Notes under the pieces: generated by a model
What the model saw: the letters and a program-made list of their open reading frames with translations, nothing else
Told to the model about the DNA's origin: nothing
The model's database searches: none
Program-made: the position numbers and the translations under genes
NCBI GenBank assembly: GCA_007693505.1
Contig: REDL01000055.1
Location: forward strand, 1 to 64,000
From: Desulfovibrionales bacterium
GTDB lineage: Bacteria > Desulfobacterota > Desulfovibrionia > Desulfovibrionales > Desulfonatronaceae
Direction: 5' to 3'
Length of the DNA stretch: 64,000 nucleotides
Shown here: positions 8,621 through 16,681 of the stretch, piece by piece
Numbering within the stretch: position 1 is the first letter of the stretch
Layout of the letters: each line of letters opens with the position of its first letter

Positions 8621-9061
8621 ATGCCAATAATCGGCCTGGGCCTGGATGTTGTCGAACTGGAGCGGATACGGCGAATCTGGGAGCGTTTTGGGGAGGCCTT
8701 TGCCCGGAGGGTGCTCACGGCAATGGAGCGCAAACATCTTCTCACCGGGCAACAGATCCCCTATCTTGCGTCCCGCTTCGCGGCCAAGGAGGCTGCGGTC
8801 AAGGCCCTGGGCACCGGATTTCGGGAGGGAATCACCTTTCAGCAGATTGCTGTTGCCAGCCGGCCCTCGGGCCAACCGGAGCTGATCTTTTCCAAAACAG
8901 CCCAACTCCTGGCCTCCCGGCTTGGGGTAACCCACATCCACCTCAGCCTGACCCATGGCCGGGACACCGCCGCCGCGGTGGTCATCCTGGAACGTGAACC
9001 AATGCAGTGGTCATCAGGCAGCACGAGCCCAGTTGCAACCAATTCACACCCCACGGATTGA
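8621..9061 (+). CDS. acpS: Holo-[acyl-carrier-protein] synthase
   Basis: 146 residues. It transfers the 4'-phosphopantetheine arm from CoA to the serine of apo-ACP. The N-terminal IIGLGLDVVELERI holds the metal-binding Asp. RFAAKEAAVKALGTGF is the second signature, with Glu and Lys in place, and LSLTHGRDTAAAVVI is the C-terminal strand. The chosen start puts the signature at the expected distance; a longer frame upstream overlaps the pdxJ end without matching the family. The last 20 residues (after ILERE) are an unremarkable extension. Confidence 0.95.
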   Translation: MPIIGLGLDVVELERIRRIWERFGEAFARRVLTAMERKHLLTGQQIPYLASRFAAKEAAVKALGTGFREGITFQQIAVASRPSGQPELIFSKTAQLLASRLGVTHIHLSLTHGRDTAAAVVILEREPMQWSSGSTSPVATNSHPTD

Positions 9062-9123
9062 TTCCAGGCCTTTTTTTTCAGAGGCAGATCGCCCGCAATC
9101 CAACGGCCATCCACACCATTCAC

Positions 9124-9714
9124 ATGAAAACGTCCATTACCGAACAACGCGTTCAACGGATCAGGGACGTCCTGTCCAAACGCCAGAAAGACCTGACCCT
9201 GATCCTGAACAACATTCACGACCCGCACAATGTCTCCGCCATCCTGCGCAGTTGCGACGCCTTTGGAGTCCACGGCGTTCACCTGTATTATACTCGGGAG
9301 TCCTTCCCCCTTGTAGGCAAACGCTCCTCGGCCTCAGCCAAAAAATGGGTGGACCGGATCCGGCACCACGACGCCGCGACCATGATCAACGGGCTCCGCG
9401 GAGAAGGATACCGGATCATCGGTACCAATCTGACCGCCACGGCCAAGCCGCTCCCGGATTGGGACTTCACCGGCCCCACGGCCATCCTGCTGGGCAATGA
9501 GCACCGTGGCCAGGATCCGGCCCTGGATGCCCTGATCCCGGACAACCTGTTTATCCCCATGCAGGGCATGATCCAGAGCCTGAACGTCTCCGTAGCCGCG
9601 GCCGTGATCCTTTACGAGGCGTGGCGGCAGCGCCACTTACGGGGATGCTACGATAGCCCTCGCTTCAACCACGAGGAAATGGAAGCGCAGGTCAGCGCCT
9701 GGATGCTGCGATGA
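9124..9714 (+). CDS. trmH: TrmH/SpoU-family RNA 2'-O-methyltransferase
   Basis: 196 residues. Most like TrmH (tRNA Gm18 methyltransferase). Seen: RQKDLTLILNNIHDPHNVSA with the Asn-Arg region of motif 1 (ILRSCDAFG), motif 2 ILLGNEHRGQDP, and motif 3 IPMQGMIQSLNVSVAAAVI, which together form the SPOUT knot that binds SAM. No good Shine-Dalgarno precedes the ATG at 9124; another ATG in frame lies at 9007 and would overlap acpS. The family is certain; the exact RNA target is inferred from similarity to TrmH rather than TrmL. Confidence 0.9.
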   Translation: MKTSITEQRVQRIRDVLSKRQKDLTLILNNIHDPHNVSAILRSCDAFGVHGVHLYYTRESFPLVGKRSSASAKKWVDRIRHHDAATMINGLRGEGYRIIGTNLTATAKPLPDWDFTGPTAILLGNEHRGQDPALDALIPDNLFIPMQGMIQSLNVSVAAAVILYEAWRQRHLRGCYDSPRFNHEEMEAQVSAWMLR

Positions 9715-9766
9715 CCAGAACCAGATGAACAGGCTAAGATGACCAGTATACGATGATCCAACAAAG

Positions 9767-10483
9767 ATGACCAAACAAAGCCTACAGCAGGAAATGTTCA
9801 AGGCTGTGGCAGCCATCCGCCACGGAATGCCGGTGGTCTATCCCACCGAAACCCTCTATGCCCTTGGCGTGGACATTCTCCGTCCGGATTCTGTGGAACA
9901 GGTCGTCCGGCTCAAGGGACGTCCGCAGGGCAAGCCGTTGCCCGTGCTGATCGGCGCCCTGGACCAGCTGTCCCTGGTCACGAACCACCGTAACGCCGCC
10001 CTGGATCGCTTGATCCGGGATTTCTGGCCCGGTCCCTTGAGCATCCTGGTGCCGGCCCGGCCTGGGCTTTCGGCCCTTCTGCAGGATTCCCGTGGATTTA
10101 TCGCCGTCCGTTGGACCTCCCATCCCACAGCCCAGCTCCTGGCCCTCCACAGCGGCATCCCGCTGACTGCAACCAGTGCCAACACCAGCGGCCGCCCCGC
10201 GGCTTCTCGACCGGAGGAGCTGGATACGGAATTGTTGGCAGCCTTGTCCGCCACAGGTACATCCTACAGAGCCTTACCGGACAGCCGCGATTCTCGAAGC
10301 CTGGCGCACCCCGGAACTGATCCTGATCAGCATCCCGGCATGGTCATCCACCAACCGCCCTTCCCCGCCGGAGGCCTGCCCTCGACGGTGGTCCAGATTC
10401 TTTCCAGCCACAAGCTCCATGTTTTTCGCTTTGGAGCCATCGGATTGGCTGAACTTGAGCAGGCAGGATGGAGGGTTGGTTGA
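9767..10483 (+). CDS. Sua5/YciO/YrdC-family protein, probable threonylcarbamoyl-AMP synthase
   Basis: 238 residues. YrdC-type enzymes make L-threonylcarbamoyladenylate for the t6A37 modification of tRNAs. Seen: MPVVYPTETLYALGVDI, KGRPQGKPLPVLI, FWPGPLSILVPA, VRWTSHPTAQ and LTATSANTSGRPA, covering the double-stranded-RNA-type fold. The C-terminal 60 residues (PSTVVQI and a short tail) are not a full Sua5 domain. Short repeated GATGACCA words run through the 55-base spacer before the ATG. The gene likely ends the pdxJ run, before the terminator at 10733. Confidence 0.9.
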   Translation: MTKQSLQQEMFKAVAAIRHGMPVVYPTETLYALGVDILRPDSVEQVVRLKGRPQGKPLPVLIGALDQLSLVTNHRNAALDRLIRDFWPGPLSILVPARPGLSALLQDSRGFIAVRWTSHPTAQLLALHSGIPLTATSANTSGRPAASRPEELDTELLAALSATGTSYRALPDSRDSRSLAHPGTDPDQHPGMVIHQPPFPAGGLPSTVVQILSSHKLHVFRFGAIGLAELEQAGWRVG

Positions 10484-10834
10484 ATTTTTTGTACCGCCAA
10501 ACACCATGACTCCTGGCAATCAAGAAAAGCGGTATAATTTTTTGTACGCTCCGGGGCTCTCCATTCCCTATCCCATGGCCAATTCCAATGCTCTCAACCC
10601 GTCAATACTCTCTTGGAGCCAAGCAAAGATGCAGCATTCAGAACGTGTCGGGGGGAACTGAGCAAAATGACCAGCCCGGATCTCCATCTGGCATAGTGTT
10701 TGCTAAAAACATTATAACCTTCCTCCTTTTGCAAAAGCCGGTTTCGTTCCAAGGCAGCCCACCTTGAAGCGAGACCGGTTTTTCTTTTGCAAAAAGCGTG
10801 ATCAGTCCCTTGGAATGTGGGAAATCCTGGGCAC
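10484..10834. other. Convergent intergenic region
   Basis: About 350 bases between two genes whose 3' ends face each other. No supported gene. It holds the stem-loop terminator listed separately, near its right side. Confidence 0.6.
10733..10793 (+). terminator. Imperfect 22-bp stem-loop with T-tract
   Basis: Arms at 10733-10754 and 10762-10783 pair over 22 positions with three G-T wobbles and one mismatch; the loop is about seven bases, and TTTTTCTTTT follows the 3' arm. It would end plus-strand transcripts from the pdxJ-to-yrdC run. Because the 5' arm is preceded by TTTTGCAAAA, a bidirectional role for the facing glycosyltransferase gene is also plausible. Confidence 0.7.
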
Positions 10835-11746
10835 TCACTCCGCTAGAAGCTTCCCCACTTCCTCCCGGACCATGGCCTGGGGCATTTCTCGAAGGCATCG
10901 AGCTTCGGAACAGCTGATCCGTCCGGTTTGCGTACAGGGTCGGCAAGCCAGATCCAGGGCGATGGTCCGCAGGCCAATCGGCCCCCACTGCGCATCCGAG
11001 GCCGGTCCGAACAGCGCCAGCCCAGGCACGCCCATCATGCCCGCCAAATGCATCGGTCCACTGTCGTTCCCGACCACGAAACGGGCACTTTGCAGCACCT
11101 CTTGCAGATTTTCCAAGGAACCCGGAAAACTCGCCGAAAAACCTGGAATATCCACCCTCCGTTCCTGCTCCACCGGACCCAGAACAAACCGCACTGCATG
11201 GCCGATTCGTTGGAGCCACCCGGCCAGTTCAAAAAATTGTACAAGGGGCCATTGCTTGGCCGGATGCCCCGCCCCGGGAAAGAGCAGCACCTCGCCCTGA
11301 CAACGCCGATGGCGATCCATCACACCGAAGTGTTTGCGCCAGATACTCAGCCAGGCCGGCTCATCCGGAATCTCCATGGTGTTCAATTGCCGGGCATAGG
11401 CATCCCGTGGTGATATTTTTCCCTCTTTGCAGTGGTCTATCCCGAACAGAACATGCACACAGGAGGATGCTGGAACCGGCGGGGGGGTGTCCAGAGCAAA
11501 CCAGAAAACCCGGACCCCCTCCAGTTCCTCAGGCCACCTGTCCCGGACAAACAGGGTGTCAACACCACGGCGCAACTCCGGAGGACTCGGCTCGATTCCC
11601 AACGGCAACAACCAGTGCAGTCGACTGGACGGACCTCCCCAGAATACTCGCTGACCGGAAAAATATTCGCGGATACGGAGCAGGGATGGCCAAGCCATGA
11701 AAAAATCCCCCAATCCACCGCGATGAATCAGGAGGCATCGGCTCAC
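10835..11746 (-). CDS. Glycosyltransferase family 9 (heptosyltransferase-like)
   Basis: 303 residues from a GTG start. GT9 enzymes add heptose or related sugars to the lipopolysaccharide core at the inner face of the cytoplasmic membrane. Seen: CLLIHRGGLGDFFMAWPSL at the N-terminus (acceptor side), LLFPGAGHPAKQWP for the nucleotide-sugar loop, and FVVGNDSGPMHLAGMMGVP, the family's D-S-G-P signature, then ALFGPA. The GTGA overlap with the stop of the upstream small gene indicates coupled translation. The sugar and acceptor are not evident. Confidence 0.88.
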   Translation of the reverse strand: MSRCLLIHRGGLGDFFMAWPSLLRIREYFSGQRVFWGGPSSRLHWLLPLGIEPSPPELRRGVDTLFVRDRWPEELEGVRVFWFALDTPPPVPASSCVHVLFGIDHCKEGKISPRDAYARQLNTMEIPDEPAWLSIWRKHFGVMDRHRRCQGEVLLFPGAGHPAKQWPLVQFFELAGWLQRIGHAVRFVLGPVEQERRVDIPGFSASFPGSLENLQEVLQSARFVVGNDSGPMHLAGMMGVPGLALFGPASDAQWGPIGLRTIALDLACRPCTQTGRISCSEARCLREMPQAMVREEVGKLLAE

Positions 11747-12045
11747 AATTTCTTCATTTTCTGAAACATGTTCAGCATGCCCGGATCTGCATGGCAAAAT
11801 CCGCAGATGCTCTCGGAGAGAGAAACATACTGGTTGTGTCGCAAAAAGGCATGCAATCTCTTTGGGTCGGCATACAGGGACGCCAGGGATTCCACCAACG
11901 GAGCAACGGGCACGAACCGCCGCTCACATAATCGGCAGGTTCCCAAACAATTCACCACCGCGGCCACATCGAGCAGAAATTCCGGATCTTCGCCGAGAAT
12001 TTCCCGCAGGGTGTCCAAGTCAGAGGGAAGGATGAGACGAATCAT
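11743..12045 (-). CDS. Small Cys-rich protein of unknown function
   Basis: 100 residues from the ATG at 12045 (a longer frame extends to 12144 without support). It has no recognised domain. CLGTCRLCERRFVP and SICGFCHADPGML give two Cys pairs with CxxC spacing, separated by about 50 residues, which suggests a zinc or Fe-S site. It is hydrophilic and without a signal peptide. It overlaps the GT9 gene by GTGA, so the two are co-translated; a role in core-oligosaccharide assembly is only guilt by association. Confidence 0.7.
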   Translation of the reverse strand: MIRLILPSDLDTLREILGEDPEFLLDVAAVVNCLGTCRLCERRFVPVAPLVESLASLYADPKRLHAFLRHNQYVSLSESICGFCHADPGMLNMFQKMKKL

Positions 12046-12112
12046 ATCTTGTTGGAAATAAGGATAAAGATTGACAATATGCATATAATATGCACAAAAT
12101 ACTCGTAATGGT

Positions 12113-12394
12113 GTTGAATACGACCCGATCCAAGCCCGGCCCAATCTTCACAAGCACTGAATTCACTTTGCCGTCGCTGAACAGCACTTTGAGATCCGTT
12201 TGCTTTGACAGTTGAAGACCCGGATGCAAGACCCGGATGCGGAAAGGAAGCAACGGTTTATTATCATGGGAATGGATGCTTTCGGGAGGATTCTCGTCGT
12301 TGTTCACACCCCTTGCGGGCATCATACCCGCTTCATTTCAGTACGCAAAGCCAGCCGAGACGAAAGGAAAGAGTACCATGCGCAAGAAATATGA
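12113..12394 (+). pseudogene. brnT: Decayed BrnT-type toxin gene
   Basis: Joining frames recovers a BrnT-like protein: VEYDPIQARPNLHKH, stop, IHFAVAEQHFE, then DPFALTVEDPDA in the next frame, then ERKQRFIIMGMDAFG and RFISVRKASRDERKEY. Three lesions are visible: TGA at 12158-12160 where the family has Gly (KHG), a frameshift near 12191, and a perfect 13-base tandem duplication (AAGACCCGGATGC at 12215-12227 and 12228-12240) that returns the frame. The N-terminal start is also missing. The 3' end overlaps brnA, as in intact brnTA operons. The toxin (a RelE-fold ribonuclease in known systems) cannot be made here. Confidence 0.85.
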
Positions 12395-12641
12395 TTTCAG
12401 CAAGGCCAAACGCGGCCCGGTCACTCCATCGCCGGGGAAGACCAGAATCACCATCATGCTCGACGACGACGTTATCGAGCATTTTCGAAAACGGGCGGAG
12501 GACTCCGGGACCGGCTACCAGACTTTGATCAACGCCGCATTGCGGCAAAACGTTTCCGCAAGCTCAAACGAGCTGGACGACCCTCCCTTGACGGTGTCTT
12601 CACTCAGGAAAGTACTCCGTGAAGAACTGCATGTCACCTGA
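12378..12641 (+). CDS. brnA: BrnA-family antitoxin, orphaned
   Basis: 87 residues. In brnTA systems BrnA neutralises BrnT and represses the operon with a ribbon-helix-helix domain. Seen: MRKKYDFSKAKRGPV at the start, KTRITIMLDDDVIEHFRKRA as the DNA-binding strand and helix, and GYQTLINAALRQ as the second helix. AAAGGAAAGAG precedes the ATG. The gene is intact while its toxin partner is broken, so it persists either by chance, as a regulator, or as an anti-addiction module against related BrnT toxins. Confidence 0.9.
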   Translation: MRKKYDFSKAKRGPVTPSPGKTRITIMLDDDVIEHFRKRAEDSGTGYQTLINAALRQNVSASSNELDDPPLTVSSLRKVLREELHVT

Positions 12642-12814
12642 GCATCAGTAGTGACGTGTACTTCAAAACAAAAACTACCGCGTTTTCATTACGCAAGGGG
12701 TGACGATGTCCGTCGGCCCTCTGTGTACATGAACTCCTGGCTCGGTAACTTGGAGTTTCAGGGAATACCAATACTCGACAAAAATGCCCGGAAAACGATT
12801 CTTGCATGGTGTGT

Positions 12815-14713
12815 TCATGCCTCTCTCGTTTCATTTTGCGCCATGGGCGCCGTGAGCACCACCCGACGATCCGTCTCCACACCAGAATGTATGAGGCTCT
12901 CCTTCAAAGGCCGCCCTTGCGCGTCCCAGTCCCTGACCTGATAGTAATCCGCCAGCAACGTGCGCATGTCCTCATCGGTAATCCGGTGACCCTTGTGGGG
13001 GCCGCTGGGCAGGGGCTCCTCCACGAAGCGTCGGGGCAGGTGCTCGTGAGAGATATCCAGGCCTTCGCGCAGATTGAAGAGACGGGTCGTGTTCCAGATC
13101 CGGCGACCCAACTCATCGAAAAAGCTGGCCTCAACGTTCCGGCCCGTGGCCGCGTTCAGCAGTTCGGCGTAGGTCTCCGGAGCCACGCCCATGGCGCCAA
13201 AGTCGCACTTCACCAGACAATCCGTGCCCGCCAGATAATCCTGCAGGGTGGCCACCAGTTCGGCCTTGCCTTCAAGGCTCAAGGCCTGAACCGGCTTGCC
13301 CCGCCACTCCATGCCCGTGGCCTCGTAGCCCACGGGAAAACCGCGCTGGTGGCAGGCTCCCCGGTCCGCGGTCATGTAAGCCAGGCCCATGCCCGGTGCG
13401 CCGCGCGGCCCCCAGGCGGGCATTTCCAGGCCCTTGACATGTTGGGCCAGACGTTCCGCCTCCGGCCCCAGGGTCTTTGCCGCGGCCTTGACGCCCTGGG
13501 ACAGCAATCGGCCCAGTTCACCCTGTTGAGCGGCGATCATCCGGATCACCTCTTCCGCCGCCGGAATATTGCCGAATTCCAGGTCTGCGATTTCTTCAGC
13601 TGGTGCCCATCCAGCCAGAAGTCCCTTGCTTGCGGCCTCCATTGCAAAACCCACGCATGCACCGGTGGAAATGGAGTCCAGACCCAGCAAATCGCAAAGC
13701 TTGGTCAGGTGGGCCACGGCTCGTGCATCGCCGATGCCCAGGTTGGTACCCAACATGGCTGCGGACTCGTATTCCACGATGTCCGTGACCATCTGGGCAT
13801 ACGTCCCGGTCCGGACAGCGCCCATCTGGGTGCAGGCGATGGGACACCCGAAGCAGGCCGCCCGGCTCAGCCACAAGGCCCGGGACTGACCGGCATCGCC
13901 CAGTTTTTTGGCCAGGGACGACGTTCCGTCACTGAAATTGTTGGCCGGAATCAGCCCGGCCTCATTGGCGAACTCCACGGACCCTGCGGTCCCGGAAGCC
14001 ATCAGGGACCGGCACTCGGCGCTGTCCCGAATTTCCTTGTTGGCCCGGTCCAGGGCCCGGTCAAAGGCTGACTGGTCATGGACCCGGACCAGCCGTTCGC
14101 CCTTGAGAGCCACGGCCTTCAGATTCTTGGAGCCCATTACCGCGCCGGCTCCGCCCCGCCCGGCCTGACGGTTGAATTCACAGCAAATCAGGGAGTAGCG
14201 CACCTGTCGCTCCCCGGCTGGGCCGATGGTGGCGATCTTGAATTCCTCGTCGCCCAGAACCTCTTTGACACGCCGGGTGGTTTCCAGGGTGTCCAGGCCC
14301 CAAAGCGCTTCGGCTGGTTGCAATCTGGGGCCGTCCCGGTCCACGACAAGTACGACGGGTTCCGTTGCACATCCGGAGATCATCAGGCCGTCATACCCGG
14401 CATACTTGATTTCCGGGCCGAACATCCCGCCAAAATAGGAGTCCAGAAACAGATTGGTCTGCGGAGACTTGGTCGCCACGCAGGCCCGCATGGCCGGTGC
14501 CGGAGTTCCGGTCAACGGGCCGGGCAGAAAGAGGAGCATATTGTCCGGTCCCAAGGGATCTGCCCGCTCCGGAATCAGGTCCAGAAGCAGTTTGGCCGCA
14601 TACCCCTTTCCGCCCAGATATCCCTCCTGAAGCCAATCCGGAAGCACCACATCCTGAAACGTACCCGTGGTCAGATCCGCATGGAGCATTACCCCCCAGG
14701 CTGCACTGTTCAT
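12815..14713 (-). CDS. aor: Tungsten-type aldehyde:ferredoxin oxidoreductase
   Basis: 632 residues. It oxidises aldehydes to acids (or runs in reverse) with a bis-pyranopterin tungsten cofactor and one [4Fe-4S] cluster. Seen: GGKGYAAKLL near the N-terminus, LFLPGPLTGTPAPA, SYFGGMFGPEIKYAGYDG, RQAGRGGAGAVMGSKNLKA for cofactor binding, and the cluster ligands in CFGCPIAC with the distal Cys near DCLVKCDF. RGACHQRGFP matches the C-terminal pterin loop. The ATGA overlap with the ferredoxin gene fixes the start at 14713. Likely role: detoxifying or using aldehydes and recovering low-potential electrons. Confidence 0.93.
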   Translation of the reverse strand: MNSAAWGVMLHADLTTGTFQDVVLPDWLQEGYLGGKGYAAKLLLDLIPERADPLGPDNMLLFLPGPLTGTPAPAMRACVATKSPQTNLFLDSYFGGMFGPEIKYAGYDGLMISGCATEPVVLVVDRDGPRLQPAEALWGLDTLETTRRVKEVLGDEEFKIATIGPAGERQVRYSLICCEFNRQAGRGGAGAVMGSKNLKAVALKGERLVRVHDQSAFDRALDRANKEIRDSAECRSLMASGTAGSVEFANEAGLIPANNFSDGTSSLAKKLGDAGQSRALWLSRAACFGCPIACTQMGAVRTGTYAQMVTDIVEYESAAMLGTNLGIGDARAVAHLTKLCDLLGLDSISTGACVGFAMEAASKGLLAGWAPAEEIADLEFGNIPAAEEVIRMIAAQQGELGRLLSQGVKAAAKTLGPEAERLAQHVKGLEMPAWGPRGAPGMGLAYMTADRGACHQRGFPVGYEATGMEWRGKPVQALSLEGKAELVATLQDYLAGTDCLVKCDFGAMGVAPETYAELLNAATGRNVEASFFDELGRRIWNTTRLFNLREGLDISHEHLPRRFVEEPLPSGPHKGHRITDEDMRTLLADYYQVRDWDAQGRPLKESLIHSGVETDRRVVLTAPMAQNETREA

Positions 14714-15171
14714 GATTGGCCCTCCGCAGCGTCTCCCGGTCGTATTGGTGACGTGATCAAATCCAGGGCTCCCGTAGGGCAGGCCTTCACGCAACTGGGG
14801 CTGCCATCGCACAGGTCGCACTTGAAGGCCTTGCCGCTTTCCGCATCCAGATGGATCATGCCCAATGGACAATACCGATCGCACAAGCCACAGGAAATGC
14901 ATTTCTCCCGGTCAATACCCACGACTTTGGTTTTCTCGTCCCGGGATATCGCCTGCACCGGGCAAGCTCGCAAACACATCGGGCTGGCACACTGCTCGCA
15001 GACCACCGGGATATGGGCCATGTTCTCCCATTTCCGCCGAATGGTCAGCATGGATTTCCGGGGGTTGTACCCGCCGAACATGTGTAGAGAGCAGGCTGCC
15101 TGGCAGAGCTGGCATCCGGTGCAGGCATCGAAATGTGTGCGGATAAATACAGATGGACGAGATTGTTGCAT
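14710..15171 (-). CDS. Polyferredoxin-type electron-transfer subunit of the aldehyde oxidoreductase
   Basis: 153 residues, four Cys-rich motifs: CTGCQLCQAAC, CEQCASPMCLRACP, CISCGLCDRYCP and CDLCDGSPSCVKACP, giving up to four [4Fe-4S] clusters in the pattern of DMSO reductase beta or HycB-like subunits. No signal peptide, so cytoplasmic. It lies directly upstream of AOR and overlaps it by four bases, so it probably receives electrons from AOR and passes them to a membrane complex or soluble ferredoxin. ATG at 15171 chosen; a TTG six codons earlier is possible. Confidence 0.92.
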   Translation of the reverse strand: MQQSRPSVFIRTHFDACTGCQLCQAACSLHMFGGYNPRKSMLTIRRKWENMAHIPVVCEQCASPMCLRACPVQAISRDEKTKVVGIDREKCISCGLCDRYCPLGMIHLDAESGKAFKCDLCDGSPSCVKACPTGALDLITSPIRPGDAAEGQS

Positions 15172-15189
15172 GACGAATCCGGGGTTCAA

Positions 15190-15540
15190 TGTTCAAGGGC
15201 CAGAGAGGTCAAATCGGTCAGACCTGCCAGACCGACCAGGACGGTCAGGTAAAGCCAGGAGAATGGCAGGCACCAATAGGAAGGGGCAGGCCTTGCGCCT
15301 GCCATTTTTCTCGATAATCAGATGAAATATCTACAGATTGCCTTGCCACGCAACCACATGGATCAGTCAGGGCGGCCGCAAGGGCCGCCCCATGGAGGAC
15401 AAGCGAATTATGGAAAAAGCGTCGCATTGATCAGGTTGATTCGCCCGCCTGATGCGACGATCCAAGGTTTCATGAAAATGGATACGCAGAGCGCTGAACT
15501 CTCTCCACTTGTAAACCGGTCAACCGTGAATCGCCCACAC
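15190..15540. other. Intergenic region with palindromic mobile-like repeat
   Basis: 350 bases between the binding protein and the ferredoxin gene, both leftward. It holds the 111-base repeat element listed separately and several short GGTCAG-type words at 15209-15250. No supported gene. The promoter of the ferredoxin-AOR pair must lie here, close to or inside the repeat. Confidence 0.5.
15281..15391. repeat. Dispersed double-hairpin element, copy 1
   Basis: Left hairpin GGCAGGC-CTTGC-GCCTGCC at about 15284-15303, right hairpin around GGGCGGCC-GCAA-GGGCCGCCC at 15370-15391, about 65 bases of unique sequence between. The same arrangement recurs at 40950-41064. Confidence 0.75.
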
Positions 15541-16485
15541 CTAATGCGCCATCAGGGCTTCAATCACCGGCAGGGCGGGCTGGCCGTCCACCGTGTTCAC
15601 GCCCTCCATCCACCCGCGATAGATTTCCGGGTTGGCCCGCAGCCAGGTCAGACCGGCTTCCAGGGGCTCCAGCGCGGAGTCCTCATGGAGCATGTTCATG
15701 GCCTCGTTGATCATCTCGATGGGCACCAGATAATTATTCAGGAAATTGGCAATGTTGGGCTGCTGTTGATCAAAACCGCTGCGGATATTGATGTACACTG
15801 TGGCCGTTCCGTCATTTTCACCAAAAGTAGTTTCATCACTGCCCGTGAGATAGGACATGTCGATGATCTTGTTCATCCAATGCGGGGACCAGCCCAGAAA
15901 AACGATCCACTGCTCATTGCGGGCAAAGTTCTGGACCTGGGTCAGCATGGCCGTCTCGCTGGAAGGGATCAGTTCAAAGTTCCCCAGGTTGAACATGTTC
16001 TCATTGATCATCATTTCAATGACCTCATTGCCGTCATTGCCCTCCTCGATGCCGTAGATCCTGTATTCCAGCTTTTCCCCGAAATTGGCAATGTCCGAAA
16101 AATCACGCAAGCCGCCCTCGTAGGCATACGTAGGCACGGCCAGGGTGTACTTGGCGTTCTCCATGATCACGGAAAACGATTCCACATTGCCGCTCTCGAA
16201 ATGCGGCTCAGCGATACTCTGCATGGTCGGCATCCAGTTCCCGAGAAAAATGTCCGCCTGGTTGGTGGCCATGGCCTGGTAGGCAATAGGCACGGAAAGC
16301 AGCATGCTGGAGGCAGCATAGCCCAGTTCATTCAAAAAGTGCTGCGCCACCTCGGTCTTTACCGTCACGCAGGTCCAGGGCACGTACACGAACCGGACCT
16401 CCTTGGAGGCCATGGCATTGCCGGCAAAGCCGACCATTACGACCATGGCGAAAGCCATCATCAATTTACTCAATTTCTTGTCCAT
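15541..16485 (-). CDS. Glycine betaine/choline-type ABC substrate-binding protein (OpuAC/ProX family)
   Basis: 314 residues with signal peptide (MMAFAMVVMVGFAGNAMA). Periplasmic. Aromatic residues expected for caging a quaternary ammonium are present: VPWTCVTVKTEVAQ, FLGNWMPTM and FLGWSPHWMN. AAAGGAGAGG precedes the ATG. No ATPase or permease gene is adjacent, so it must use a transporter encoded elsewhere. It lies downstream of a GMC choline dehydrogenase and FadR-type regulator on the same strand, which favours choline or betaine as ligand (inference). Confidence 0.9.
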   Translation of the reverse strand: MDKKLSKLMMAFAMVVMVGFAGNAMASKEVRFVYVPWTCVTVKTEVAQHFLNELGYAASSMLLSVPIAYQAMATNQADIFLGNWMPTMQSIAEPHFESGNVESFSVIMENAKYTLAVPTYAYEGGLRDFSDIANFGEKLEYRIYGIEEGNDGNEVIEMMINENMFNLGNFELIPSSETAMLTQVQNFARNEQWIVFLGWSPHWMNKIIDMSYLTGSDETTFGENDGTATVYINIRSGFDQQQPNIANFLNNYLVPIEMINEAMNMLHEDSALEPLEAGLTWLRANPEIYRGWMEGVNTVDGQPALPVIEALMAH

Positions 16486-16550
16486 CGATCCTCTCCTTTG
16501 GTTGGATGGTTGGAAAATTGTAGTTACTCAGCTGTTTCGCGAAAAACAGA

Positions 16551-16633
16551 CTGGATACCCGCCTTCGCGGGTATGACTGACTCGGAGGCAGCATGAAAAA
16601 AAACAAGTCATTCCCGCGAAGACGGGAACCCAG
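16551..16633. repeat. Dispersed CTGGATACCCGC...GGGAACCCAG repeat, copy 1
   Basis: An 83-base element bounded by CTGGATACCCGCCTTCGCGG on the left and GCGAAGACGGGAACCCAG on the right, with internal hairpins (CCCGCCTTCGCGGG; TTCCCGCGAAGACGGGAA). An inverted copy lies at 36473-36543 and a diverged copy at 42895-43027. It sits between the GMC dehydrogenase and the binding protein and may end or modulate transcription between them. Confidence 0.75.
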
Positions 16634-16681
16634 CGCCAAGGCACAACCAAACGCGAACAATACTGGATAGTTGAATTCCAA

